Shown here one piece after another: positions 44,581-53,602 of a stretch of 64,000 nucleotides of DNA. Position 1 is the first letter of the stretch. Each line of letters opens with the position of its first letter. Where the stretch lies: contig NZ_CP147505.1 of assembly GCF_037201915.1 (NCBI RefSeq), forward strand, positions 806,001 to 870,000, given 5' to 3'. The position numbers were made by a program, and so were the translations under genes. Under the pieces are notes generated by a model that was not told the origin of the DNA, did not search any database, and was given only the letters and a program-made list of their open reading frames with translations. This stretch comes from Haloplanus sp. CK5-1 (lineage in GTDB: Archaea; Halobacteriota; Halobacteria; Halobacteriales; Haloferacaceae).

Positions 44581-44810
44581 CACCGACCCCGGTGGCTGCC
44601 GCCGCCGCTCCCGCAGCGCGCCCCGCGCCGCCGCGGTCGGCCGCTCGGGCCGGCACCATCGTCCCGGTAACGACGCCATGCCGCGGAGTACGGGCGTCGT
44701 ATCGGTTGTGCAGCCGACCCATACCTATGCCCTCCGATGTCGTATCGCCCACAGAACACGGATCGGATGCCCGATCCACCCACCGACCCGGCGTATCCGG
44801 GACAACTCAC

Positions 44811-45623
44811 ATGACACTCACACGTCGAGAACTGTTGATGGGAATCGGAGCCGGTGCGATCGGTGTCGGGGGACTCTCCCTCCGTCGGCGCACACCCCCC
44901 TTCTCTCAGTACACCTATGCCGCACCGGAGGACGACACCGACGACCGGCGGCTCCGTGTCGCTTGGTACGAAACATACAACGGCGGTTTCGTCGCGAACC
45001 ACGCCGGAACGAACGATAGCCTCGACACGACGCTCGATCCCGATAGCGGGCCCGAATACGTCGAGGAGGCGACCTTCGTGACTGACGCGACCGGCCCGGT
45101 TCTCTCCGTGGGGAACGTCCTCCCCCGAGACACGGGCACGCTGGTCGTCGGCCTCGAAGTAGTCGACGGTAGCGACGCGGAAGCGCTCGATGTGTGGTTC
45201 CGCGCGTCGCTGACTGACGACGGTGAAAACGGCGTGAACGGGCCCGAACGGGCCGCCGGCGACACCACGGACGACGACGGCGAACTCGACGAAGTCGCTG
45301 TCGTCGAGGTGTGGCTCGACGGCTCGCCGCTGGGGGGCTGCAACGGCACGAAGGAGTTCGACGAGACGCTCGAATCGCCGCTCGTCGCTCCCGCCCCCTT
45401 CGCCGATGCGTTCGCGCCGACAGCCGATGCTGGTGACGCCGAGGGACTACTCGCGCTGGATTGCATTCCACCGGGGTCGTTGCGGTGCGTCGCGCTCCGG
45501 TGGGAGATCCCGGCCGAAACGGGGAACCAAGCCCAAGGCGACTCCCTCGGCTTCGAGTTCGCGTTCGGCGGCGGCCCCTGCGACGGCGACAGCCCCTTCA
45601 CCGTCGGGGGGACACAACGATGA
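44811..45623 (+). CDS. TasA-like surface protein (270 residues)
   Basis: The N-terminus MTLTRRELLMGIGAGAIGVGG is a Tat-type or SipW-type signal. It lacks the typical FSD after it and has PPFSQYTYA instead. The body has LRVAWYETYNGGFVANH, ending CIPPGSLRCVALRWEIPAETGNQAQGDSLGFEFAFGG, the TasA last-strand motif. Two cysteine pairs may form disulfides. The 230-bp gap before it holds no gene that I can support. Its stop overlaps the next start (ATGA), the first of four overlaps that bind 44811-48948 into one unit. Confidence 0.7.
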   Translation: MTLTRRELLMGIGAGAIGVGGLSLRRRTPPFSQYTYAAPEDDTDDRRLRVAWYETYNGGFVANHAGTNDSLDTTLDPDSGPEYVEEATFVTDATGPVLSVGNVLPRDTGTLVVGLEVVDGSDAEALDVWFRASLTDDGENGVNGPERAAGDTTDDDGELDEVAVVEVWLDGSPLGGCNGTKEFDETLESPLVAPAPFADAFAPTADAGDAEGLLALDCIPPGSLRCVALRWEIPAETGNQAQGDSLGFEFAFGGGPCDGDSPFTVGGTQR

Positions 45624-46912
45624 TCCTGAGCCGACGCCGCGTGCTGGCAGCGCTGGCCGCGGCTGGTGGCGCAGGCGCGCTCGCGGGGACCGGAACCGCC
45701 GCGGTGTTTCGAGACAGCGAGCGCTCTCGCGCGTCGATCACGGCCGGTACCGTCGACCTAGTCGTCGAGTACGAACTCCTGACCGGCCCCGGTACGGGCG
45801 GCCCCGGCAGCAGCGGCACCGTCGACGGCCCCCGCATCACGCTCCCGGTTGATTCACTCGCCCCCAATGACGACGCCGGGAGTATGCTCCTCACGTTCGC
45901 GCTCCCACAACGGGGTGACGCCATCAACAACCCCGCTGCGCTGTGGCTCGCGACCGACTGCCCCGTGCCCGAGGCGACAGGGCTGGGGGAGGCGATCCGG
46001 GTAACGCTGTCGTACGCCGACTGCGAGTCGGGGACGCCGCTTTCCCGGATCGTCAGCGGTTCGCTCCGGGAGGTCGCCGACGACCTCCGTGACGGTCGCC
46101 GTGTCGACAGCGACCCGACGACCACCGAGCCCGACTGCTTGGTGGAGGAGGTCTGCCTGCTCGTCGAGTACGAACTCGCCGGCTACGTGGGGACCGAAAC
46201 GGTCGACTTTCCGTTGTGGTTCGCGGCGGTCCAGTGCCGGCACGCCACCCCGACGAACCCTTTCGCCGGCATCGACGCCGACCCGTGTCCCCCCGGCGAC
46301 CCCTGCACGTGTTGCCGGACGCTCGGCAAACTGGAACTCGACTCCGGCACCCAGCCCGGGATCGACGATAGCTACGTCGAGCCCGGAACCTACGTCTTCA
46401 CCGATGGCGATACCGACTACGGCCTGGAGATCTACGACACCGCGGACAAAGACGCCGGCACCGAGACCGTCGGCGTCGCCTTCCGGCTCGTGCACCTCGT
46501 CGGCGACGCCGTCCCGAGCCTCTGTACGGTGGCCATCAAGAACGGCCCCGGGTTCGAGCAGTACGACCGCGACGACGACACGCTCGCCGACACCGCCGGA
46601 CTTCCCGGCAGCGACGCCGACGGGCTCGTCTACGCGCCGGACGGGAGCGCGATCAGCCACGTCACGGTCTGCGTCTGCACCACCGAGCCGGAGGCGGACT
46701 GTCCCGGGTGTACGGATCCCTCGTTCACGAACTCCGGCTCCGGCGGCCCGAGCGGGGACGACGATGCTGACAGAGACGAGCGCGAACCGAGTGGGGACGC
46801 CGACGGATCCACCGGTAGACTGGGTGGCCGCGGTGGCACCGAGCCCGACGGTTCCGACGACCCCGCCGGACGCAGCGGTCCGTCGGCGGCTCCGCCCGGA
46901 GGTGACCGATGA
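45620..46912 (+). CDS. Cys-rich TasA-like surface protein (430 residues)
   Basis: The signal MILSRRRVLAALAAAGGAGALAGTGTAAVFRDSERSRASITAGTVDLVVEYEL has the SipW pattern (AVFRDSE.. then the first strand). The TasA-like domain ends VGTETVDFPLWFAAVQCRHA near residue 215. A second domain follows with CPPGDPCTCC at its start, GTYVFTDGDTDYGLEIYD and CVCTTEPEADCPGC, and then a disordered Asp/Gly/Ser tail. The extra Cys-rich domain may cap or anchor a fibre. It overlaps both neighbours by 4 nt. Confidence 0.72.
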   Translation: MILSRRRVLAALAAAGGAGALAGTGTAAVFRDSERSRASITAGTVDLVVEYELLTGPGTGGPGSSGTVDGPRITLPVDSLAPNDDAGSMLLTFALPQRGDAINNPAALWLATDCPVPEATGLGEAIRVTLSYADCESGTPLSRIVSGSLREVADDLRDGRRVDSDPTTTEPDCLVEEVCLLVEYELAGYVGTETVDFPLWFAAVQCRHATPTNPFAGIDADPCPPGDPCTCCRTLGKLELDSGTQPGIDDSYVEPGTYVFTDGDTDYGLEIYDTADKDAGTETVGVAFRLVHLVGDAVPSLCTVAIKNGPGFEQYDRDDDTLADTAGLPGSDADGLVYAPDGSAISHVTVCVCTTEPEADCPGCTDPSFTNSGSGGPSGDDDADRDEREPSGDADGSTGRLGGRGGTEPDGSDDPAGRSGPSAAPPGGDR

Positions 46913-47838
46913 CCCGGCTCCCGACGCCGTCACTCCCGAGCGCCAGACAGTTGCTCGCGATGATCGTCCTGCTCGCGGCAGTCTCGCCGTTCGTGGTCTT
47001 CGCCGTCCCGCAAGTGATCGGGGCCGACGAGGGGTTCGTCGTCCTCTCAGGGAGTATGGAACCGGCGCTGTCGACCGGTGATGTCGTGATTGTTGATGCC
47101 TCCGCGCCCGTGACGGTTGGCGACATTATCACCTACCGGACTGGCGCCGACGGCGTCCCGACGACCCACCGCGTCATCGGCGTGCAAGACGGCGAATACG
47201 AGACGAAGGGTGACGCGAACGGGAACGCCGACTCGGGCTTGGTCGGCTCCGAGGCGATCATCGGACGGGTCGTCCTCGCGATCCCCGTCATCGGCCACGT
47301 GATCCTGTGGGCGAACACGCCCGTGGGATACGTCACGCTGGTCGTCGGCCCGCTGGTGTTGCTCGGCGCGAACGAACTCTTCGCGTGGGCTCGGCGGGAG
47401 CCGACCGGAAGCGAACGCGAGGATCCAGCGTCCGAACAGGGATCGTCACCGGACCCGGACACGGCGGACGGCGACGCGACCGCAGACGACTGGGGGGTCC
47501 CGGAGGCTACGGTATCGGAGGTCAACGGCGGGCTGCAACCCACCCGGTCTGCCACGGTCGCCGCGGTCGATTTAAAGCTCACGCTCTTGGCGATGGGAGC
47601 GTTGTGCACGTACGCAGGGTGGAACGTGTACCGCGAGTTCTCCCTGACCGCAGCGCCGACCCCGATTTCGGTCGGGGCGCTGACGGCGGGCTTCCTCGGC
47701 CTCCTGTTCGCAGGGTCGGTGACGGTGACCGCATGGCGGGCGGCCCGCGCATCGCGCTCCGAACCGTCCGCTACGAGCACCGACTCGGTCCCCGCTCTGA
47801 CGGACGGCAGCGGGGGGGCGGAGGCGGACGATGAGTGA
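46909..47838 (+). CDS. SipW-like type I signal peptidase
   Basis: A 309-residue membrane peptidase of the archaeal/ER Ser-His type. Ser49 lies in VVLSGSMEPALSTGDVVIV, His87 in TTHRVIGV and Asp102 in TKGDANGNAD. The first membrane helix is at residues 14-36 and others at about 118-155, with a disordered acidic linker and two more helices at the C-terminus (about 220-270). In Bacillus SipW processes TasA and TapA and is encoded beside them. Its place inside this cluster of SipW-type substrates makes the same role likely here. Confidence 0.87.
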   Translation: MTRLPTPSLPSARQLLAMIVLLAAVSPFVVFAVPQVIGADEGFVVLSGSMEPALSTGDVVIVDASAPVTVGDIITYRTGADGVPTTHRVIGVQDGEYETKGDANGNADSGLVGSEAIIGRVVLAIPVIGHVILWANTPVGYVTLVVGPLVLLGANELFAWARREPTGSEREDPASEQGSSPDPDTADGDATADDWGVPEATVSEVNGGLQPTRSATVAAVDLKLTLLAMGALCTYAGWNVYREFSLTAAPTPISVGALTAGFLGLLFAGSVTVTAWRAARASRSEPSATSTDSVPALTDGSGGAEADDE

Positions 47839-48808
47839 AATGCTCGCCTTCATCTGCGCGCTGTTTGTCGTGTTCGCCTCGACAACCGCCGGCGTGTCGG
47901 TCGCGCTGCTGTCGGATGAGGAGTCGGTTTCGATCGGCTTCAGCGCCGATGTTCCGAACCCGGACGCAGTCGCGCTCGACGGCGATCCGGAGGCTACGTT
48001 GGACGCTGCAAGCGATGGACTAACGGCCAGCGTCGACTCGAATGATACCTCTCGGAACGCGACGGGAGAACCCCCAAGATCCGACGGGAACAGTTCGTCC
48101 AGTTTCAGCGGGACTCAGGACGGGAACGCCACGACTGCAGTCGACGAGAGCGACGGGAACGTCACCGACGACAACTCGGGGTCGCCTGTGTCCACCCCAC
48201 AAGACGATGGATCGGAGTCGACCGACGACGCGTCCGACGAGGACGTGGATGACGAACGGACCGATTCGGTCGAATCCGATGACAACGGCGACGCGTCCAC
48301 CGATGGCAGGGATTCATCGGCCGACGGAGAGGGATCATCTGAAAAAGCTGACTCCACGTCTGAGTCCGACGGCGGGTCCGACGATAGTGGCTCGTCTGAG
48401 TCCGACGGCGGGTCCGACGATAGTGGCTCGTCTGAGTCCGACGGCGGGTCCGACGATAGTGGCTCGTCTGAGTCCGACGGCGGGTCCGACGATAGTGGCT
48501 CGTCAGGGTCCACCGACAGTGGCTCGTCTGAGTCCGACGGTGGGTCCGACGATAGTGGCTCGTCTGAGTCCGACGGCGGGTCCGACGATAGTGGCTCGTC
48601 TGAGTCCGACGGTGGGTCCGATTCTAACGGATCTGGCTCCGACGGTGGCTCCGACGGTGGATCCGATGGTGGCTCCGACGGTGGCTCCGATAGTGGCTCC
48701 GACGGTGGATCCGATGGTGGATCCGATGGTGGCTCCGACGGTGGCTCCGATTCTAACGGGTCTGGATCCACGAACGACAGCTCGTCCGACGACTCCGGTA
48801 CCACCTGA
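47831..48808 (+). CDS. Acidic Ser-Asp-Gly repeat protein with SipW-type N-terminus
   Basis: A 325-residue protein. The N-terminus MLAFICALFVVFASTTAGVSVALLSDEESVSIGFSAD is a membrane segment ending in the ALLSD-type site seen in the other cluster proteins. The rest is disordered: a Thr/Ser/Asp-rich part, then twelve-residue repeats SESDGGSDDSGS and shorter SDGG repeats. There is no folded domain and no lysine-rich part. It could be a stalk, a glycosylated spacer or a fibre accessory like TapA. It overlaps the peptidase gene by 8 nt. Confidence 0.75.
   Translation: MSEMLAFICALFVVFASTTAGVSVALLSDEESVSIGFSADVPNPDAVALDGDPEATLDAASDGLTASVDSNDTSRNATGEPPRSDGNSSSSFSGTQDGNATTAVDESDGNVTDDNSGSPVSTPQDDGSESTDDASDEDVDDERTDSVESDDNGDASTDGRDSSADGEGSSEKADSTSESDGGSDDSGSSESDGGSDDSGSSESDGGSDDSGSSESDGGSDDSGSSGSTDSGSSESDGGSDDSGSSESDGGSDDSGSSESDGGSDSNGSGSDGGSDGGSDGGSDGGSDSGSDGGSDGGSDGGSDGGSDSNGSGSTNDSSSDDSGTT
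48359..48755 (+). repeat. In-frame 36-bp and 12-15-bp tandem repeats
   Basis: Four 36-bp units (48359-48502), a 24-bp variant, two more 36-bp units (48527-48598) and one variant unit lead into many 12-15-bp units coding SDGG. All are multiples of three, so gain or loss of units keeps the frame and changes only the length of the stalk. The units are almost identical at DNA level, which points to recent slippage. Confidence 0.9.
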
Positions 48809-48948
48809 TGGTGCCCGGCAGAACGAGTCGAGGATCTCTCCGCCTCCCCGGGACAGCCCGTGACGCCCACAGGCGGAATGTCCTCGTGATCCTCATCTAT
48901 CTCTTCGTGTTCATTCTGCTCGTCGGCGTCGTTGTCGCGTTCCTGTGA
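48808..48948 (+). CDS. 46-residue single-pass membrane protein closing the cluster
   Basis: ATG 48808 shares its A with the upstream TGA. The frame encodes MVPGRTSRGSLRLPG, a basic stretch, and one membrane helix VLVILIYLFVFILLVGVVVAFL ending at the stop. The positive-inside pattern puts the N-terminus in the cytoplasm. The start-stop overlap suggests real coupled translation. Function is unknown; an accessory role to the signal peptidase is possible. Confidence 0.6.
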   Translation: MVPGRTSRGSLRLPGTARDAHRRNVLVILIYLFVFILLVGVVVAFL

Positions 48949-49055
48949 TTCCGAGACGGTCAGTGTGTCTACAGAGACACAGCGAGATCTATTCGTGTAT
49001 TTGACACTCCTAACGCTTGGGATTCCTCCGCGTTCACGCGGAGGAGGATGTCAGT

Positions 49056-49232
49056 ATGAACGGCGAAGCGGCCGAGACTATCGGTATCACGCGGAACCTC
49101 ACCGAGCGGGTCAAACAGCAACGACGGCTCCGGAGCCAGAAAGAACAACTCGACGAGTTCGCAAGCGCGGTGTCTCACGACCTGCGGAATATGGATGTCC
49201 CACGCTCGTTGATACCGTCGAGAATTCGGTAG
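49056..49232 (+). pseudogene. Histidine-kinase fragment
   Basis: ITRNLTERVKQQRRLRSQKEQLDEFASAVSHDLRN is the end of a PAS domain and the HisKA dimerisation helix with the phospho-acceptor His. The sequence then runs into unrelated residues and stops at 49232. No ATPase domain follows, so only about 40 residues of the kinase remain. Confidence 0.7.
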
Positions 49233-49265
49233 AGTGTCTTGAATCGGCTGTAATCCTCCAGCAGT

Positions 49266-49475
49266 TCACATACTGGTATTCGGGTCAACAACGTTCTCGC
49301 GGAGTTGCTTGACGGTGCACTTGGCGATGCAGGTTTTCCCCGCCCCCGACGGCCCGTACAGGAACGATAGCTCGGGGCGGCTATCGGTCATGATCGGCCG
49401 CAATGTATCTGAGAGGTGGCTCACCTCGGCGGATCGGTGTTTCACCTCCCGATGAATGAACTCAGCTTGTAACAC
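49266..49475 (-). pseudogene. Orc1/Cdc6 replication-initiator fragment
   Basis: [53 protein letters not shown] is the N-terminal part of a haloarchaeal Orc1/Cdc6 protein including Walker A GPSGAGKT. The frame ends at 49266, about 70 residues in; the rest of the AAA+ domain and the winged helix are absent. No start codon lies in the usual position. It abuts the kinase fragment, so two deletions or a recombination junction lie here. Confidence 0.72.
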
Positions 49476-49502
49476 GCAAGCATTGGTAATCGTATGTAGT
49501 CA

Positions 49503-49544
49503 TTCGGAAACTATTCGGATAAACGGAAGGGGGTAGTTTCCGAA
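49503..49544. repeat. 11-bp inverted repeat with G-run, possible origin-box remnant
   Basis: TTCGGAAACTA (49503-49513) and TAGTTTCCGAA (49534-49544) are perfect inverted repeats separated by 20 bp ending in GGGGG. Haloarchaeal origin recognition boxes combine a TTCC/GGAAAC dyad with a G-run and lie beside orc1 genes, as this lies beside an orc1 fragment. The similarity is partial. Confidence 0.4.
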
Positions 49545-49662
49545 TTTTCCGAGAACTGTCTTCAACTGTTACCTCAACGGCTTCAGAACTAACCTATCAG
49601 TATCTTTTGATTTGTAGAAATTCATCTACTGAAGCTCTGTGACGCCGCCCCGGGCAGTTTTG

Positions 49663-49672
49663 TATCGCGATA
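49663..49672. promoter_or_regulatory. TATCGCGATA palindrome upstream of rio2
   Basis: A perfect 10-bp palindrome 57 bp before the rio2 start codon, next to a TTTAT box at 49678. The same palindrome or its core occurs at 51444 and twice before ubaA. Confidence 0.5.
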
Positions 49673-49728
49673 TACGATTTATCCGGGCGACGCGGGGGGC
49701 TTTTGTCCCTCGCGCGCGGAGTCGAGGT

Positions 49729-50649
49729 ATGGTCGAAAACGTCGCCGGCGTGGTCGCCGAACTCGAACCCGAGGATTTCTACCTCCTCTCTGGCGTCGAG
49801 CAGGGGATGCGGTTCAGCGAGTGGGTCAACCGGGAGAAACTCCCCGACTACGCGGGGCTGACGGCCGAGGAAGTGGACTACCGGCTGGACCGGTGTATGA
49901 AACGCGACCTGATCGAGCGCCGGACGATCCAGTACGAGGGGTACCAGCTCTCCTTCGAGGGGTACGATGCACTCGCCCTCCACACGTTCGCGGAGCGCGA
50001 CACCGTCGAGGGGATGGGGTCGTCGCTCGGCGTCGGGAAGGAGAGCGACGTGTACGAGGTGCGGTCGTACCGCCCGCTCGCCCTGAAGTTCCACCGCGAG
50101 GGGTACACCAACTTCCGGGAGGTCAACCGCGAACGCGAGTACACCGCCGACCACCACCACGTCTCCTGGCTCTACACCGCGCGCAAGGCGGCCGAGGCCG
50201 AGTACGACGCTCTGGAGACGCTCTACCCCGACGTGTCGGTGCCCCAGCCCGTCGACCACAACCGCCACGCTGTCCTGATGGCGAAGTTCGACGGCGTCGA
50301 ACTCGCGCGATCGAAACTCGACGACGACGGCGTCCTCCCGGTCGTCGACCTCGTCCTCAGGGAGGCCGCCACCGCCTACGACGCCGGACTGGTCCACGCC
50401 GATCTCAGCGAACACAACGTCGCCGTCTCGGAGTCCGGCGTCACCATCTTCGACTGGCCCCAGTCGGTGTCGACGGACCACGCGAACGCCGACGAACTGC
50501 TCGAACGGGACGTCGACAACCTGATCGGGTTCTTCGAGCGCAAGTACCCCGCCGTCGTCCCCGACGTCGATACGGCCGCCGTCGCGGAGGCCGTCACCGA
50601 CGGCGAGTTCGAGACGATCCGCGCGTTCGCGACGAGTCGAAGTTCTTAA
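49729..50649 (+). CDS. rio2: RIO2-family serine protein kinase
   Basis: A 306-residue atypical kinase. The N-terminal winged helix spans residues 1-85 (LEPEDFYLLSGVEQGMRFSEWVNREKL). The kinase domain has the nucleotide loop SSLGVGKESDVYEV, ALKFHREGYTNFREV, catalytic loop GLVHADLSEHNVAV and metal-binding FDWPQSV. RIO2 acts in late 40S/30S maturation. The ATG at 49729 was chosen because the domain begins there. The ribosomal protein L15e gene follows, a fitting neighbour. Confidence 0.93.
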   Translation: MVENVAGVVAELEPEDFYLLSGVEQGMRFSEWVNREKLPDYAGLTAEEVDYRLDRCMKRDLIERRTIQYEGYQLSFEGYDALALHTFAERDTVEGMGSSLGVGKESDVYEVRSYRPLALKFHREGYTNFREVNREREYTADHHHVSWLYTARKAAEAEYDALETLYPDVSVPQPVDHNRHAVLMAKFDGVELARSKLDDDGVLPVVDLVLREAATAYDAGLVHADLSEHNVAVSESGVTIFDWPQSVSTDHANADELLERDVDNLIGFFERKYPAVVPDVDTAAVAEAVTDGEFETIRAFATSRSS

Positions 50650-50779
50650 GCGCAGTCGGGGGGTAGACGCGACAACTCGCTGGTAGACGGGCCTCCAGCG
50701 GGCACCCGATTCGTCGGGACGACATGTGGCCCGCCGGCGTCGCCGGCGGGGCTGAATCGCAAGCGCCCGTGGACAACCC

Positions 50780-51370
50780 ATGGCACGAAGCTTCTACTCG
50801 CACATCCGAGAGGCGTGGCGGGACCCCGACGACGGGGACCTCGCCGAACTGCAGTGGCAACGAAAACAGGAGTGGCGCGACCAGGGCGCCATCGAACGGA
50901 TCGAGCGTCCGACCCGCCTCGACAAGGCTCGCAACCTCGGCTACAAGGCCAAACAGGGCATCGTCGTGGCTCGCACCGCCGTCCGCAAGGGGGGGGCCCG
51001 CAAGCGCCGGTTCAAGGCCGGTCGCCGCTCGAAGCGTCAGGGCGTCAATCGGATCGGTCGCCGTAAGAGTATCCAGCGCATCGCCGAGGAGCGCACGTCG
51101 CGGAAGTACCCCAACCTCCGCGTACTCAACTCCTACTGGGTCGGGGAAGACGGCTCCCAGAAGTGGCACGAAGTGATCCTCGTCGACCCCCACCACCCGG
51201 CCATCGAGGCCGACGACGACCTGAACTGGATCTGTGACGACTCTCACAAGGGTCGGGCGTTCCGCGGGCAGACGAGCGCCGGCCAGAAGGGTCGCGGCCA
51301 GCGAAAGCGCGGGAAGGGTACGGAACACACCCGACCCAGCATCGGCGGCGACCGGCGTCGCGGCAAGTAA
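50780..51370 (+). CDS. rpl15e: 50S ribosomal protein L15e
   Basis: A 196-residue basic protein starting [16 protein letters not shown], with the conserved [36 protein letters not shown] block and [31 protein letters not shown]. It is the eukaryote/archaea-specific L15e of the large subunit. Length is normal. The 130-bp leader is GC-rich with no clear TATA box. Confidence 0.97.
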   Translation: MARSFYSHIREAWRDPDDGDLAELQWQRKQEWRDQGAIERIERPTRLDKARNLGYKAKQGIVVARTAVRKGGARKRRFKAGRRSKRQGVNRIGRRKSIQRIAEERTSRKYPNLRVLNSYWVGEDGSQKWHEVILVDPHHPAIEADDDLNWICDDSHKGRAFRGQTSAGQKGRGQRKRGKGTEHTRPSIGGDRRRGK

Positions 51371-51730
51371 CTCCCTTCGCGGTTCTTCTTCGGTTTCACG
51401 TCGATCAGCTCCCGTGCCGTCGGTCGCGCACTGATAAACTGTATATCGCGATACAGAAGGCGGCACTCGTCGATACCCCCACCGGATTTCGACGACGAAC
51501 TGCGTCGTCGGTCGGGCACGGGATCGAACCGCAGCCCGGTGTCGCCGATCGGGACTGCTGTGGTCTCGTCTGCGTGGTGTGTTATACTACACCGGATCTC
51601 GGTGTGGATGCTTCGTTTTTCGGATTCGCCACTAAACTACCAGCAAACCCTTTGTAGTCGGAGTGACGACGGCCTTTCATGCTACATAGGACCATCGAAA
51701 CGGTGTGGCGGACGGAGGGGGACACGTAAC
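51371..51730. other. Gap between rpl15e and the oxidoreductase, with one palindrome
   Basis: This 360-bp stretch has no gene that I can support. It contains the TATCGCGATA palindrome at 51444-51453, flanked by CTG and CAG, and an AT-richer part near 51590-51660 that probably holds the promoter of the oxidoreductase gene. Confidence 0.5.
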
Positions 51731-53596
51731 GTGTCCGACCTCCCACCAGTCTACGGCGGGCGAGTTCTGCACGTCCATCTCGACGACGGGACCCACGAGA
51801 TCGAGTCGATCGACCCCGCGGACGCTAGGCGGTTCCTCGGCGGCAACGGCTTCGCGGCGAAGGCAGTCCACGAGAGCGTGCCCGTCGACGCCGATCCGTT
51901 CGATCCCGAGAACGTCCTCGCCTTCACCGTCGGCCCGATGAACGGCACGCCGTTCCAATCGACGAGTCGTGGCGTCGTCGGGTTCGTCAGTCCGCAGACG
52001 AACGGCTTCTTCGACAGCACGTTCGGCGGCACGTTCCCCCGGGCTCAAAAGACGACCGGGTTCGAGTCGGTCGTCCTCCACGGATCGGCCGACGACCTCT
52101 CGTACGTCCACGTCGACGAGGACGGTGCCGAAGTGGTCTCCGCGGCCGATCTCTCGGGACTCGACACCTACGAGACGTGCGCCGAGGTGGAGTCTCGAGC
52201 GGTCGAACACGCCGACGCCGACGCCGAGGACGTCCACGTCATCGCCGCCGGTCCGGCCGGCGAGAACTTGGTGCGCTTTGCCTGTCTCCTCCACGACTCC
52301 GAGATGCGCGAGGGGGTCGCCGGCCGCGGCGGCGCGGGCGCGGTGCTGGGGTCGAAAAACGTCAAGGCGGTCGCGATAGAGGAGGGTGACTTCCGGCCCG
52401 ACCCCGTCGCAGACGGTGACCTCCGCGAGTTGGCCGGCGGTCGGATGGGGCCCCTGATGGCCGAGACGGAGATGCTCCAAGACTACGGCACGAGTGGGCT
52501 GGTCAACCCGATCAACGAGATGGGGAAACTCGGCCGGCGGAACAACCGGGTCGAACAGGCTCCCGACGAGGACGCCGAGGCCATCAGCGGCGAACGCCTC
52601 CGCGAGGAGTACGTCACCGAAGACACGACGTGTGCCAACTGTGCCGTGGCGTGTGGCAAACACGTCACCGTCGAGGGCGAGGGGATCACCGAGGCGAAGA
52701 TTCCGGAGTTCGAGAGCCTCTTTGCCACCGCGACGATGACCGACGTCTTCGACATCGAGCGAGTGATGGAGGCCAACGACCGCTGTGATCGGCTGGGGAT
52801 GGACACCATCTCGTGGGGCGTCACCGTCGCCTTCGCCCGCGAGTGTCACGACGAGGGACTGCTGTCCGACGACGACTCCCCGCACCTCGGATTCGGCGAC
52901 GCCGACGGACTGGTCGAACTCGCCCGGCAAACGGCTCACCGTGAGGGCTTCGGCGACCGGCTCGCGGAGGGGTCGTTCCGGTTGGCGGCCGACTTGGACG
53001 ACGAGGCCGAGCGCTACCTCCACGGAGTCAAGGGTCTGGAGTTCGCGGCCCACTCCCCGCGGGGGTTGAAGGGGATGAGTATCGGCTACGCCACCGCGAC
53101 GCGTGGCGGCTCTCACCACGACACCCGCCCGACACTCCAGTACGACGGCGAACACGACGAGACGACCGAGGGGACACCCGAGTTCGCCGCCCGGACCCAG
53201 CATTTCACCGCGCTGGGCGACTCGCTCACCCAGTGCCGGTTCGTCAGCGAGGGCGGGTGGGGCAAGCGCGTCACCGACCGCTACCGTGATGCGATCAACG
53301 CCGCGACGGGGTGGGACCTCTCCACCGACGAGGTCGAACGGATCGGCGAACGGGTCTACAACCTCGAACGCCTCATCAACGTCGAACGCGGGGTCGCGCG
53401 CCGCGAGACCGACACGCTCTCCCACCGCGTCATGCACGAACCGATCCCTGACGGCCCGGCCGAGGGGATGTACTGTCCGCCCGAGGAACTCGACGCGATG
53501 CTCGACGAGTACTACGCGTTCCGCGGCTGGGACGACGACGGCGTACCCACGGCGGAGCGGCTCGACGCCCTCGGGATGGCGGAGTTGGCGGACTGA
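51731..53596 (+). CDS. Aldehyde ferredoxin oxidoreductase-family tungsten enzyme
   Basis: A 621-residue enzyme from GTG 51731. The N-terminal AOR domain has YGGRVLHVHLDDGTHEIESI and RRFLGGNGFAAKAV, then GPMNGTPFQSTSRGVVGFVSPQT for tungstopterin binding. The iron-sulfur ligands are CANCAVACGKHV, with the fourth cysteine later. GMDTISWGVTVAFAREC and HGVKGLEFAAHSPRGLKGMSIGYATATRGGSHHDTRP are the conserved core. It oxidises an aldehyde to acid with ferredoxin as acceptor; the substrate is unknown. Confidence 0.9.
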   Translation: MSDLPPVYGGRVLHVHLDDGTHEIESIDPADARRFLGGNGFAAKAVHESVPVDADPFDPENVLAFTVGPMNGTPFQSTSRGVVGFVSPQTNGFFDSTFGGTFPRAQKTTGFESVVLHGSADDLSYVHVDEDGAEVVSAADLSGLDTYETCAEVESRAVEHADADAEDVHVIAAGPAGENLVRFACLLHDSEMREGVAGRGGAGAVLGSKNVKAVAIEEGDFRPDPVADGDLRELAGGRMGPLMAETEMLQDYGTSGLVNPINEMGKLGRRNNRVEQAPDEDAEAISGERLREEYVTEDTTCANCAVACGKHVTVEGEGITEAKIPEFESLFATATMTDVFDIERVMEANDRCDRLGMDTISWGVTVAFARECHDEGLLSDDDSPHLGFGDADGLVELARQTAHREGFGDRLAEGSFRLAADLDDEAERYLHGVKGLEFAAHSPRGLKGMSIGYATATRGGSHHDTRPTLQYDGEHDETTEGTPEFAARTQHFTALGDSLTQCRFVSEGGWGKRVTDRYRDAINAATGWDLSTDEVERIGERVYNLERLINVERGVARRETDTLSHRVMHEPIPDGPAEGMYCPPEELDAMLDEYYAFRGWDDDGVPTAERLDALGMAELAD

Positions 53597-53602
53597 GTTC
53601 GG

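Noticed and set aside
50376-50597. Small minus-strand frame inside rio2
   Set aside because: Serine-rich shadow of the kinase reading frame with no start signal.
51490-51530. A T-arm-like sequence on the minus strand (GGTTCGATCC)
   Set aside because: No acceptor or anticodon arm can be folded around it, so it is not a tRNA gene.
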